DNA of 64,000 nucleotides from Bog-473 sp036268485 (GCA_036268485.1 DATAUC010000038.1:201619-265618); one strand, 5' to 3'; counted from the stretch's first letter, positions 49,776 through 58,526 are shown. The notes: generated by a model from the sequence alone, not told the origin. Numbers and translations are program-made.

Positions 49776-50503
49776 GCGGCGTCCCTGGCATGGGCCCGAC
49801 CGATGGGCGCGACCCGGTGGTGCAGCCAGAGGCTGAAGGACGACAAGGCCATGCGGCCGGCATCACCCCCGGCGCTGAGATGGGACCCTTCCTGGTCCAC
49901 CCACACCGTCGGCACTTCGACGATGCGATAGCCGAGACGATTGGCCGTGATGAGCAGATCCACATCGAAGAGAAAGTCTCGAGACGACAGGAGCGGCAGC
50001 ACCTCATCGATCACCTGACGGCGCACAACCTTGGCGCCGCATTGCGTGTCACCGAAGGGAAGGCGGAACAGAAATCGGGTCAGGCGGGCGAACACCCAGC
50101 TGGCCAGACCGCGGCCGCGGGCCCGGCGGGCCGGCAGGACGGAGGCCGGATGGGCCCGGCTGGCGATGGCGCCATCAGCCCGCTGCGCCACCTCGACCAA
50201 CCGCAGGAACTCGGCCGGAGGCGTGGCGCAGTCAGCGTCGACAAACCCGATCACCTCGGCGTCGCAGTGGCGAAACGACTCCATGATGACGCCCCCCTTG
50301 CCCAATTTGGGAAACGAGAGCAACTCCACCCGGGGGTCGACGTCCATGTGGGCGCGTACCACCTCAGCCGTGCCGTCGGTGCACGAATCCATGGCCACCA
50401 AGAATCGAGCATTGGGCTCGCTCACTGAAGCTCGATAGGCCCGCAGCATGCGATCGATGCGATCTTCTTCGTTGTGGGCCGGTATCACGATGTCAATACG
50501 CAT
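49772..50503 (-). CDS. GT2 glycosyltransferase, polyprenyl-phosphate sugar synthase-like
   Basis: 243 residues. It begins MRIDIVIPAHNEEDRIDRML, with a DxD in IGFVDADCATPP and the substrate loop DTQCGAKVVRRQVIDEVLPLL. This DPM/GtrB-like group makes polyprenyl-phosphate-hexose from nucleotide sugar. It has no C-terminal membrane helices, so it is a soluble or peripheral form. It could supply the lipid-linked sugar donor used by the GT-C domain of the flippase fusion three genes downstream. It is the first gene of the six-gene operon. Confidence 0.9.
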   Translation of the reverse strand: MRIDIVIPAHNEEDRIDRMLRAYRASVSEPNARFLVAMDSCTDGTAEVVRAHMDVDPRVELLSFPKLGKGGVIMESFRHCDAEVIGFVDADCATPPAEFLRLVEVAQRADGAIASRAHPASVLPARRARGRGLASWVFARLTRFLFRLPFGDTQCGAKVVRRQVIDEVLPLLSSRDFLFDVDLLITANRLGYRIVEVPTVWVDQEGSHLSAGGDAGRMALSSFSLWLHHRVAPIGRAHARDAA

Positions 50504-50735
50504 GGCATTCGGTCCCGCGATCAGAGACGTGGACCCGAACTCGGGGTACGGCGGTGCCGCTTGGAAACGGTATGGGTGGCATGGCTCCCTTGGGGGTCGA
50601 TGTCAGCGGACGCTTCGCAACTGGGCCTCGGCGAGAAACCGATGTGCGGGCTGTGCCTCATCTTGTCTGTCGGCCGACGGCGCTCTCTGTCACACAAATT
50701 GAGAATCGTCCGCCGACCAGCGGCTCTTCGACGCG

Positions 50736-51020
50736 TTAGTGCGACGAGTGCCGGCGACGTCGCGACAGCAACGCAGACCGGCGTGAGGAGGGCGACAAGA
50801 TCAGCGGCGACAGTTCGACGATCCGGTTGACCGTCCGGCCTGGCTCGACCGCCACATCGCTCGAGGCGGCGCGTCGACAGCGGAGCCGCAACGCGGCTAC
50901 GGAGCGGAGCAAGGCTTGGACTTCGGCGCCCGACGGACGCCGCACCGACGGCCTCAGCGACCGCCGCAAATGCCCGAGAAGGAACTCTTCATCTTCCTGT
51001 GTGCACACGCGCTTCCTCAT
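50736..51020 (-). CDS. Small protein following an ECF sigma gene, possible regulator
   Basis: 94 residues starting from an ATG at 51020 that overlaps the sigma gene end by 32 bases. The start EDEEFLLGHLRRSLRPSVRR with SGAEVQALLRSVAALRLR resembles the cytosolic head of actinobacterial anti-sigma or sigma-linked membrane proteins. The rest is Arg/Ser-rich and lacks a membrane helix or a ZAS motif. It may be a truncated anti-sigma gene or a chance frame. Confidence 0.4.
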   Translation of the reverse strand: MRKRVCTQEDEEFLLGHLRRSLRPSVRRPSGAEVQALLRSVAALRLRCRRAASSDVAVEPGRTVNRIVELSPLILSPSSRRSALLSRRRRHSSH

Positions 51021-51636
51021 TCATCCCAGCCCGGAGGCGATCAAGCGCCCGGCTCTGGGCCATCCGCACGGCGCCCGGGCGGCGGTTCAGCACCGACGCC
51101 ACCTCCTCCGCGCTCAGTCCAGCCACCACCCGCAGCTCGAGGAGCTCCTGATCGGCCCGGCTCAGATTGTCGAACGCAGCTCGAACCTCGGCCATGTCCT
51201 CGTCAATCACCGCACGGTCCAACGGTTCGGGCGCGCTATCTGCCACATCGGGAACGATTCCCGGTCCTTCTCGCCACAGCTTGCGCTGGGCGTCGATCAC
51301 CACATGCCTGGCGATGCCGTACATCCAGGCGTCGAAGCCTGCCCCGTCATCACGGAAGCGTTCGATGCTCCCGACGGCGCGGGCCATGGTCTCCCCCACC
51401 GCGTCCTTGGCCTGGTCCTGATTGGGCAGCCGTCGCGACGAGTAGGACAGCAACGTGTCGTAGGAACGGCGGAAGAGGAGCATCCAGGCTTGATCGTCCC
51501 CCTGGCGGGCACGTTCCACCACCCCCCGCAATGCCTCCCCCGACATGTCACACCTTGTTGTCGGCGCAGTCACCCCGGCGTCACGCATTTGTTTTTTGCG
51601 TGGGGCGACCGATCGAAGGGAATGCTCACTCGTCAT
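50989..51636 (-). CDS. ECF RNA polymerase sigma factor
   Basis: 215 residues from the ATG at 51636; the ATG at 51546 with an AAGGTG site is an alternative. Region 2 is seen in DDQAWMLLFRRSYDTLLSY and DQAKDAVGETMARAVGSIERFR, with the RNA-polymerase contact segment DAWMYGIARHVVIDAQRK. Region 4 reads LSRADQELLELRVVAGLSAEEVASVLNRRPGAVRMAQSRALDRLR. A TACCGT element 6 bases before the 51636 ATG would allow a leaderless transcript. A small ORF of unclear role overlaps its end. Confidence 0.88.
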   Translation of the reverse strand: MTSEHSLRSVAPRKKQMRDAGVTAPTTRCDMSGEALRGVVERARQGDDQAWMLLFRRSYDTLLSYSSRRLPNQDQAKDAVGETMARAVGSIERFRDDGAGFDAWMYGIARHVVIDAQRKLWREGPGIVPDVADSAPEPLDRAVIDEDMAEVRAAFDNLSRADQELLELRVVAGLSAEEVASVLNRRPGAVRMAQSRALDRLRAGMNEEARVHTGR

Positions 51637-51785
51637 GACGGGACGGTACCCATGCCCCCCAGCGGTCAATCTCAACGCTGGTTGATCTGATGGACCCTCT
51701 TCACGGCAGTTGAATTACGAAGTTCGACGGCCATTTTCCCAGACGAAATCGCCGTTCACACCTGGAGAGACATCGCGAGCTCGTT

Positions 51786-51800
51786 ATTGCGAAACGCAAT
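51786..51800. other. Perfect hairpin/inverted repeat ATTGCG-AAA-CGCAAT
   Basis: A perfect 6-base inverted repeat with a 3-base spacer in the 222-base gap between the ECF sigma start and the CoA-transferase stop. There is no T-tract, so it may be a weak terminator for the CoA-transferase gene or an operator for the sigma gene. Confidence 0.35.
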
Positions 51801-51858
51801 GTTCATCTGTCGAACTCGAGGAGTGGAGGCGCTGTTGTTCGACGACGCGTGCGCGATT

Positions 51859-53253
51859 TCAGGACGCCCATTCGGGCTTGTGGCTGCCGATCGGTGCGGT
51901 CGGCAGCGCCCAGCGAGCCGGGGTGGCGGCCAGCTGGACCACCGGAGCCAGATGGGTGAGTACTCCGTAGGGAGTCTCGCTTTTGGTCATGTACGACGTC
52001 AGGTCGCCCAGGCCATTGACCTCTCCGCTCACCGAATCGGCCGCGGTGAACCAGTCGGCCGTCTGGCAGAGTGAGGCCCGGACGTGATAGCTCCCGCCCT
52101 CATGCGAGCGTCGCCAGAGCGCAGCCATGGTGCCCAAGGCGGCCAGATAGCCCGTGGTGTAGTCGCAGGCGGCGGCCCCGACGAGTTGCGGTGCATCCGG
52201 TGCGCCCTGCGCACTGGCCATGCCGCTCACCGTCTGTGCCAATTGTTCCCACCCGGGTCGCTGCTGCCAGGGTCCCGCATCGCCGTAACAATTGATGGTC
52301 ACGTACACCAGACCCGGGCGAAGAGCGGCCAGCTCCTCGGGCCCGAAGCCGCGGCGGGCCAACGAGCCACCTCGATACCCCTGCGAAAACACATCGGCCG
52401 TGGCGGCCAAGGAGCGCAACTGCTCCACTCCGGCATCCTGGTCCAGGTCCAGCTGGCAGGAGCGCTTCCCATGGCTGGTGTCCATCACGAAGGGAGGGAT
52501 GTTCTCCAGATGGGGCCCGTTGACCAGGAGGACGTCGGCCCCGTGCTCGGCCAGGGTGCGTCCGTTGGTGGGCGCGGCCAGGATCCGACTGAGGTCGAGA
52601 ACCCGCAGCCCGCTCAGCGGTCGATCAGAACCGCGGCCGGGCGGTTCGGGGGCGCTGTCGCCGATGCGCTCGATACTGACCCGACCCAAGGGGGCGATGG
52701 CCTGGGCTTGCGGGTGGGCGCTCCACTCCTCCTTCGACCGCACCATGGCCCCGCACGCCCCGGCGTCAGCCAGCGCATCCTCCAAGGCCTGCGCATCCCA
52801 GAGCAGGACACGCTCGGCCACCGTCTCGGTGTCGGCGTTTACTTCGCAGCCCAACACCTTGACCGTACGTTCAGCCAGGTGGGTCAGCGCCCCGTGCAGA
52901 TGGACCCAACGACCGTCCCGGCAGGGATAGAGCTTGACCAGGGGACGTTCCACATCGCTCGGCAGGCTGGCACCGGCTGCGCTCGTCGGTTCCCCCACTT
53001 GTTGGAAGATGAAGCCGAGCAGGGACGCGGCGGCGTGTCCACGCCGCACAGAGACGTCCTGCGCCTGGCCCGTACGCTCCTCCCACAGCAGCGCTGCGGT
53101 GGCACCCACGGCGCCCAGCGCAGCGGAAGCACACTCGACGACCGGAAAGGTCGTGGCATACGGCTCCTCGTCCCCGATGATGCGGGTGGCGTCAGCGGCC
53201 GCGGTCGGGAGGCCACACTCGGCGAGCAGCGATCTCACCATGTCAGTACTCAT
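51859..53253 (-). CDS. CaiB/BaiF family III CoA-transferase, apparently domain-permuted
   Basis: 464 residues from the ATG at 53253. The second half starts like a normal CaiB N-terminus: LSGLRVLDLSRILAAPTNGRTLAEHGADVL, then HGKRSCQLDLDQDAG, LVYVTINCYGDAGPW and ACDYTTGYLAALGTMAAL. The first half instead looks like the middle and C-terminal parts of a CaiB (CASAALGAVGATAALLWEERTGQAQDVSV, WVHLHGALTHLAERTVKVLG, ADAGACGAMVRSKEEWSAHPQ). So the usual order is swapped. The family moves CoA between carboxylic acids; the substrate is unknown and the catalytic Asp is not assigned with confidence. Confidence 0.85.
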   Translation of the reverse strand: MSTDMVRSLLAECGLPTAAADATRIIGDEEPYATTFPVVECASAALGAVGATAALLWEERTGQAQDVSVRRGHAAASLLGFIFQQVGEPTSAAGASLPSDVERPLVKLYPCRDGRWVHLHGALTHLAERTVKVLGCEVNADTETVAERVLLWDAQALEDALADAGACGAMVRSKEEWSAHPQAQAIAPLGRVSIERIGDSAPEPPGRGSDRPLSGLRVLDLSRILAAPTNGRTLAEHGADVLLVNGPHLENIPPFVMDTSHGKRSCQLDLDQDAGVEQLRSLAATADVFSQGYRGGSLARRGFGPEELAALRPGLVYVTINCYGDAGPWQQRPGWEQLAQTVSGMASAQGAPDAPQLVGAAACDYTTGYLAALGTMAALWRRSHEGGSYHVRASLCQTADWFTAADSVSGEVNGLGDLTSYMTKSETPYGVLTHLAPVVQLAATPARWALPTAPIGSHKPEWAS

Positions 53254-53353
53254 CGGCCTAGCGTACGACTCCCTCGGAGCGCTGGCTCGTTGGTGTCCAT
53301 GGAGTCGAACCTTCACTTGGACCAGACTTGCGAGAGTGCCCGAAGACAGAGGA

Positions 53354-54208
53354 ATGGAACAGAGCACACTGCGGTCAGACGTCGAGGTCGTACGCCGTTA
53401 CGGGGAAGCCCACCCCGAAGCCTGGGTAGAGGTCCGGTTCGAGAACGACCCCTCCGTTCGCATCGTTGCTCTGTTCTCGGGCAATTCGCTCTCCGAACAC
53501 GAACATGCTCTGCGGGAGTTGGTCGCCCACCCCGACCAGCTTGAAGTTCACTCGGCTCCCTGGTCCAAGGTTCACCTGGAAGCCATTCGCAATGAGATCC
53601 TCGAGTTGGCCACGTCCGATCCAGGCTCACTGCAATCGCTGGGAATCGGGAGGGGCAGGGTCAAGGTCAGGCTCCGGGCCGATCAGCAGAACTTGGCGGA
53701 GCAGTTGAAAGGACGCTACGACGACGCGATAGTGATCACGGTCGGATTTTTCCTTTTTCCCATGGACGAGTCTCCGCGATCCGCCCGGATGCCTGCGCTG
53801 CTCGAAAACGCACCAAAGGCTCCTCATTTCCCCGAATCGTTGCGGGTCTCCGTGGAGAACGTGCAGGTGCGCTCGGGCAACAACGTGCGCAGCATGCTCC
53901 ACATGGCCAACGACGGCCCTGAAGATGTGGTGGTCGAGACCAATGGCGCAGTGACGGCCCGGGTCGTCAATCCCGAGACCAACGAGGTGGTCGGGCTGTA
54001 CTCCGGCGCCCAACATCTGCCTGCAGTTCGATTTCATGCACCTCGGCATCAAGCGGTGGATATTCCGCTCTTGGTCGGAACGGCCTCGACGGTGCGGAGC
54101 CTCGGCTACGCGGTTCCGCCTGGTCGATGGGCCATTGAGGTGCCGCTCCAGCTGGAAGGGATCGGCGACGTCGTGACCCCGCTGCTCCCGATCACCGTCA
54201 TTGCGTAA
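53354..54208 (+). CDS. Protein of unknown function, two-part
   Basis: 284 residues from the ATG at 53354 (GAGGA ribosome site). Residues 1-125 form an alpha/beta region (VVRRYGEAHPEAWVEVRFEN, HALRELVAHPDQLEVHSAPW, GRGRVKVRLRADQQNLAEQL). Residues 150-284 are beta-rich (VSVENVQVRSGNNVRSMLHM, then GAVTARVVNPETNEVVGLYSG, PPGRWAIEVPLQLEG), like an immunoglobulin-type sandwich. No signal peptide or membrane helix. I recognise no family. The first part is shaped like a sensor of residue-level properties and the second like a binding domain, but no function is claimed. Confidence 0.72.
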   Translation: MEQSTLRSDVEVVRRYGEAHPEAWVEVRFENDPSVRIVALFSGNSLSEHEHALRELVAHPDQLEVHSAPWSKVHLEAIRNEILELATSDPGSLQSLGIGRGRVKVRLRADQQNLAEQLKGRYDDAIVITVGFFLFPMDESPRSARMPALLENAPKAPHFPESLRVSVENVQVRSGNNVRSMLHMANDGPEDVVVETNGAVTARVVNPETNEVVGLYSGAQHLPAVRFHAPRHQAVDIPLLVGTASTVRSLGYAVPPGRWAIEVPLQLEGIGDVVTPLLPITVIA

Positions 54209-54217
54209 GACACGTGC

Positions 54218-55309
54218 CTAACTGAAATAAGGCACGTAGGCCAGGATGCCCTTGACGTACTGCTCGGTGGAGGGGAACCAGCCCGCGCTGCGCACCGACG
54301 CCAGCCCCTGGTAATAGCCGGCCAAGGCCGTGGCCGCGTCACCCCCGGTCAACCCGAGGAGATGATGGAGATACGCCGCCGACATCTCGATGTTGTCCGA
54401 TGCCACACTGGAGTTGAGCGACGGAAGCCCGAGTTGGGTTCGGATCTGCGTTGCCGTCGAAGGTTCGAGCTGGCAGACACCAATGGCGCCGGTGACCGAG
54501 GACTCGCTGACCTGCCACCCGGATTCCCACCAGCACATTGCTTCGAGCAACGCCGGAGGGACGCCACTCACCGCGGCCCAGTGGGCGAAGAGCGGACGCA
54601 GAGCCAACCGGTCAGGATGGGCCAGCAGCGCGACGGGAAGATTGCCAGCCGCTGGCGTGACGTACGACGTCAGGGCCGACGAACTGGATTGCGGAAGACG
54701 CAACCGCATCCCCGCCACAATGTGGTTGGGATTGACCACTCCATTCACCGCTTCCAGGGCGGCCACCGTGGTCCCGTAGTGGGCGGCGATTGAGGTGAGG
54801 GTCTGACCAGGCTGGATCAGCACCGTGCTGGACGACGGAGCAACCGCAGCCGCAGGTGCCTGGCTGGAGCCGCCGGGGAGTCGGAGCACCGATCCGATCA
54901 CGATGTGGTTGGGATTGGCCAGTCCGTTGAGAGACGTCAGGGCGGTGACGGTCGTCCCGTAGCGGGCGGCGATCGACGAGAGCGTCTGCCCGGCACCGAC
55001 CACCACGCTGCTGCCGGACGGCTCGGTCGCCACAGGGGCCGCTCCGGGGAGGTGAAGCACTGAGCCAGCCACGATGTGATTCGGGTCCGTCAAGCCGTTG
55101 AGTGCCGCCAGGGCAGTGACGGTCGTCCCGTAGCGGGCGGCGATGGAGGAGAGTGTCTGTCCAGCACCGACCACCACACTGTTGCCGTTCGACGCCGCAG
55201 CCGCGCCCGTCCCAGCACCGACGACGCCCACAACGACCAGTGCCGACGCCGAGACGGCGACCGACAGGGCGCGCCAAACTCCATTCAATCGCTCCGACAA
55301 TGCGATCAC
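54218..55309 (-). CDS. Secreted lytic transglycosylase with three LysM domains
   Basis: 363 residues from the GTG at 55309, chosen because it gives a proper signal peptide (residues 1-39). Three LysM repeats lie at about 44-88, 101-145 and 162-206, each with GQTLSSIAARYGTT-type cores. A transglycosylase SLT-like domain follows (235-350) with the catalytic Glu262 in MCWWESGWQVSE and GAIGVCQLEPSTA. LysM binds peptidoglycan and the SLT domain cleaves glycan strands with anhydro-sugar formation, so the protein remodels the cell wall. It converges with the gene ending at 54208. Confidence 0.92.
   Translation of the reverse strand: MIALSERLNGVWRALSVAVSASALVVVGVVGAGTGAAAASNGNSVVVGAGQTLSSIAARYGTTVTALAALNGLTDPNHIVAGSVLHLPGAAPVATEPSGSSVVVGAGQTLSSIAARYGTTVTALTSLNGLANPNHIVIGSVLRLPGGSSQAPAAAVAPSSSTVLIQPGQTLTSIAAHYGTTVAALEAVNGVVNPNHIVAGMRLRLPQSSSSALTSYVTPAAGNLPVALLAHPDRLALRPLFAHWAAVSGVPPALLEAMCWWESGWQVSESSVTGAIGVCQLEPSTATQIRTQLGLPSLNSSVASDNIEMSAAYLHHLLGLTGGDAATALAGYYQGLASVRSAGWFPSTEQYVKGILAYVPYFS
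54692..55180 (-). repeat. Three in-gene LysM-coding repeats
   Basis: Three coding repeats of about 135 bases spaced about 170-180 bases apart. Repeats one and two share long identical stretches (for example the bases encoding the SSIAARYGTTVTAL core) with mostly silent changes; the third is more diverged. This suggests recent duplication of the first two. Confidence 0.75.
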
Positions 55310-55383
55310 GGGTGAAGTCTTGTGGCCCAAGGGGGGCCTGACAAGGGTCAACCCGATTTCGTGCCTAACGCATCGCCCGTTGC

Positions 55384-56781
55384 TTACTGGGTGCGCAGTT
55401 CGGCCAGGCGGACGCGACCACCGGTGCGAAGCACGGCCCGGCTGTAGATGCGAGCCGCAAACAGGGCCACGCCGGCGGTGCTGGCCAGAGTGATCAGCAC
55501 GGAGATGACGAACTGCCACCAGGCCACCTGGCTCAATGAGACCAGCACGGACATGGCGAAGGGCGCCGTCAGTGGGAGATAGGCGAGCACCTTGAAGAGC
55601 AGGCTCGCGTTGCCTGAGCTGGCCACCGTGATGGAGAAGATGTAGCCGATCAGGATCGGGATGCTCAACGGGAAGGCCAATGTCTGCACTTGATCCTGTC
55701 GCTCGGCCATGGAGCCGGCTGCGGCATAGACCCAGCAGTAGAAGGCGTACCCCAGGACGAGCCAGCACAGTTCAGCCAACAGAGCAACCGGTTCGGAGCC
55801 CTTGAGCACATCGGAGCCCACGGCCCTGGCCATCAGCAGGGCGAACCCCACGACAAGCGTGGCCTGACCCAGCGCCACCAGCCCGATGCCCAGTACTTTG
55901 CCTCCCAGCAATTGGATGGGCCGCACCGCGGCCAGCAACACTTCGACCACCCGGCTCGACTTCTCCTGCATGACGCCGATCAGGATCCACGTGCAGTACT
56001 GGGTCAACATCACAAAGAGCAGCACCAGGCCGACAGTCGAGGTCGCATTGGTCTTGTTCTTCTGACCCGTGGTCAGGGTGTGCACGGCGATGGCGTGGGC
56101 CTGACCCACCGTCGACGTCTGCGCCGCCGTCAAGCCGGCCGACTGATACGCGTGAAGGAGGCCAAAATACGTCGCCACGTCCTGGACCAGCGTGGGATCG
56201 GCCGGTGAACTCGCCTGGGTTGCCGGCTCGTTCAACAGGAGCTCATCGCTGTGCACGATGGCAAAGGCCAGCGAGTTGTCCCGCAGACCCTTCTTGGCCC
56301 GAGCCAGCGATGGCTCCGCCACGAATGTGACATGGTCCTTGTTCGACGTCCCAGCCACCGTCACCACGTGCCGGAAGGTCGACGACAGGCGGCCGACCAC
56401 CCCCACCTTCTGTTGCGTCACGCCGTTGCTGTTGTTGTTGTGCTGCAGGCTAGGAATGACAATGGCCGCGGCCACCGCGGCCAGTATCACCAACGTCCCC
56501 ACCCGGAAGATACGGCCACGCACACGCTCAGTGATTTCTCGCATGGCGATGATACCGACGTTGCCAAAGCGAGCGCCGAAGTCAGATGCTCTGCGGCCCC
56601 GCTCGCTCGGCGCCACGATGGATCTCGTTTCCGCCTGTTCCGTCGGCTCGGATGTCTCGGGTGTCTCGCTGGTGATTGGCGCTGCCACTGCCTCCACGCG
56701 ACGTCGACGCCTGGCCCTGAACATGGTGATCCGGAGGGCGAGGACCGCTACGACAATGACCCCAATGATGACGGGCTTCAT
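55384..56781 (-). CDS. ABC-2 type exporter permease (NatB-like)
   Basis: 465 residues. An extra N-terminal helix and a charged linker (1-75) precede MREITERVRGRIFRVGTL and a helix at about 90-110. A large extracytoplasmic domain (about 115-245) is followed by five to six membrane helices. The NatB/ABC-2 signature GVMQEKSSRVVEVLLAAVRP is present. With the ATPase encoded 4 bases upstream by ATGA overlap it forms an exporter of the Na+ or drug-export type; the substrate is not shown. Confidence 0.88.
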   Translation of the reverse strand: MKPVIIGVIVVAVLALRITMFRARRRRRVEAVAAPITSETPETSEPTEQAETRSIVAPSERGRRASDFGARFGNVGIIAMREITERVRGRIFRVGTLVILAAVAAAIVIPSLQHNNNSNGVTQQKVGVVGRLSSTFRHVVTVAGTSNKDHVTFVAEPSLARAKKGLRDNSLAFAIVHSDELLLNEPATQASSPADPTLVQDVATYFGLLHAYQSAGLTAAQTSTVGQAHAIAVHTLTTGQKNKTNATSTVGLVLLFVMLTQYCTWILIGVMQEKSSRVVEVLLAAVRPIQLLGGKVLGIGLVALGQATLVVGFALLMARAVGSDVLKGSEPVALLAELCWLVLGYAFYCWVYAAAGSMAERQDQVQTLAFPLSIPILIGYIFSITVASSGNASLLFKVLAYLPLTAPFAMSVLVSLSQVAWWQFVISVLITLASTAGVALFAARIYSRAVLRTGGRVRLAELRTQ

Positions 56782-57674
56782 GCCAGAGCCTCCCGGAACA
56801 CTTCGGAAAGTCGGCGCCGGCCGAAGGAGAACTCGGTAACCCGCCCAGCGGCCATCGCTGCTCGGAGCACCACATCACTGTCGGTGGCGGCATCGAGCAC
56901 CAGCCGTACCGCGCCGCCCCCAACTTCGGACACCGTGACGCCGGCCAGTGTTCGGGCCCACTGTCCGTCCCGATCGCCCTCGACCCGGACCACCAAACGC
57001 TGGGCCCCGCTCGTGGCCAGCTCATCGACCGTGCCGGACACCACCAGGTGACCGTGGTCGACGATGGTGACACGCTCGCAGAGGTCTTCGACCTGATCCA
57101 GCTGGTGACTGCTGAAGATCACACAACACCCGGCACGCGCCTGATCGACCAAGACCTGACCCATGGCATCGATGCCAACCGGGTCCAGACCGGAGAGAGG
57201 CTCATCCAAAATGATCAACTCGGGATCATGCACCAGGGCAGCGGCCAATTGCACCCGTTGTTGATTGCCGTGCGAGAGCACTTCGACTTTGTCGTCACGC
57301 CGATCGGCAATGTTGAGGCGCTCGAGCCACTCCTGCGTAGAGCGGGCGGCATCGTGCGAACTCATGCCATGCAGGCGCCCGAGATATTCGACCTGCTCCC
57401 CCACCTTCATGCCCGGATAGAGACCGCGCTCTTCGGGCATGTAGCCGAAGCGCCGTCGGCTCTTCTGATCAACCGGTGCTCCCCTCCAGCGCACACTGCC
57501 GCCATCGAGTTGGGTCAAGCCGAAGATGGCCCGCATGGTCGTGGTCTTCCCCGCCCCGTTGGGCCCCAGGAAGCCGACCACGTGACCGGCCTGCACCCCG
57601 AAGGACAAGCTGTCGAGCGCCGCAATGTTGCCGTAGCGCCGGGACAGGTCGATCAGCTCGAGATCTGCTTCCAC
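56778..57674 (-). CDS. ABC exporter ATP-binding protein (NatA-like)
   Basis: 298 residues from the GTG at 57674; a GTG at 57722 is also in frame. Walker A is GFLGPNGAGKTTTMRAIFG, the Q-loop region is GYMPEERGLYPGMKVGEQ, the signature is LSHGNQQRVQLAAAL, Walker B is ELIILDEPLSGLDP and the switch is FSSHQLDQVEDLCERV. A C-terminal DUF4162-like domain (QRLVVRVEGDRDGQW to the end) is typical of NatA. GNQQR replaces GGQQR in the signature, a common variant in this group. Confidence 0.92.
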   Translation of the reverse strand: MEADLELIDLSRRYGNIAALDSLSFGVQAGHVVGFLGPNGAGKTTTMRAIFGLTQLDGGSVRWRGAPVDQKSRRRFGYMPEERGLYPGMKVGEQVEYLGRLHGMSSHDAARSTQEWLERLNIADRRDDKVEVLSHGNQQRVQLAAALVHDPELIILDEPLSGLDPVGIDAMGQVLVDQARAGCCVIFSSHQLDQVEDLCERVTIVDHGHLVVSGTVDELATSGAQRLVVRVEGDRDGQWARTLAGVTVSEVGGGAVRLVLDAATDSDVVLRAAMAAGRVTEFSFGRRRLSEVFREALA

Positions 57675-57797
57675 CGCGGCGACGCTAGTCCTCAAGACCG
57701 GACAGCCAGGGATCTCGACCACGGTCCTGAATCGAGCTCTCCGCCCCCAAGCCCCGTAGAGTGTCGCCCTTGCACGACGAGACAGCGCGGAGGCTGA

Positions 57798-58457
57798 GTG
57801 GCTGACCAGGAAGCTCACGGTGAGACGGACATCCGGGCAGTCATGTTCGACTTTGGAGGCGTCATCTCCTCGAGTCCATTCGAAGCCTTCGCCCGCCTCG
57901 AGACCGAGCGCAACTTACCCACTGACTTCATTCGGACCGTCAACGCCACCAATCCCGATACGAACGCCTGGGCGAAGCTCGAGCGCAGTGAGGTCGACAT
58001 CGACGCCTTCGTGGCACTGTGGTCAGCGGAGGCGCTGGCCCTCGGACACACCGTCGATGCTCGCGAGGTTCTGGCCCGATTGGCCGGACACATCCGGCCA
58101 GACATGGTGGCCGCGGTGAGGTCCTGCCGCGACGCCGGTCTCAAGACAGCCTGTTTGACGAACAACTTCGGTTCTCTCGATGCGGCCCAGTCGCCCGAAG
58201 TGCTCGCCGTCTACGAACTGTTCGATGCCGTCCTGGAGTCACGGGTGTTGGGCTTCCGCAAGCCCGACCCGCGCTTCTACGAGACCGCCTGTGGGGCAAT
58301 CGGTGTGACGCCACCCGAGGTCGTGTTCCTTGACGATCTGGGTATCAACCTCAAGCCAGCCCGCGCCATGGGCATGCACACCATCAAGGTGTCGGACCCC
58401 GATCAGGCACTACACGAGCTGGCAACGCTCACCGGGATCGCCTTCACCAGGAGCTGA
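57798..58457 (+). CDS. HAD-superfamily hydrolase (epoxide hydrolase N-terminal/ACAD10-like)
   Basis: 219 residues from the GTG at 57798 (GCGGAGG site). Motif I is AVMFDFGGVISSSPFEAF: the nucleophile Asp is kept, but the usual second Asp is Gly, as in the HAD-IA subgroup that forms the N-terminal domain of mammalian epoxide hydrolase and ACAD10. Motif II is LKTACLTNNFG, motif III Lys is in GFRKPDPRFYE, and motif IV is VVFLDDLGINLKPA. A small-molecule phosphatase role is likely; the substrate is unknown. Confidence 0.88.
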   Translation: MADQEAHGETDIRAVMFDFGGVISSSPFEAFARLETERNLPTDFIRTVNATNPDTNAWAKLERSEVDIDAFVALWSAEALALGHTVDAREVLARLAGHIRPDMVAAVRSCRDAGLKTACLTNNFGSLDAAQSPEVLAVYELFDAVLESRVLGFRKPDPRFYETACGAIGVTPPEVVFLDDLGINLKPARAMGMHTIKVSDPDQALHELATLTGIAFTRS

Positions 58458-58494
58458 TCACGCTGCGACCCGGCGCCGTGACGCGCCAGAACGC

Positions 58495-58526
58495 CGGCTC
58501 CGGAAGGGGATGCTTCGGGAGAGCCG
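58495..58526. terminator. Candidate bidirectional hairpin between converging genes
   Basis: CGGCTC (58495-58500) and GAGCCG (58521-58526) pair, with a mostly complementary inner part (CGGAAG with CTTCGG, one mismatch). It lies between the converging HAD and ligD stops. There is no strong U-tract. Confidence 0.4.

Noticed and set aside
55310..55383. Possible c-di-AMP (ydaO-type) riboswitch upstream of the LysM-transglycosylase
   Set aside because: Only 74 bases separate the genes, too short, and no conserved ydaO segments are visible.
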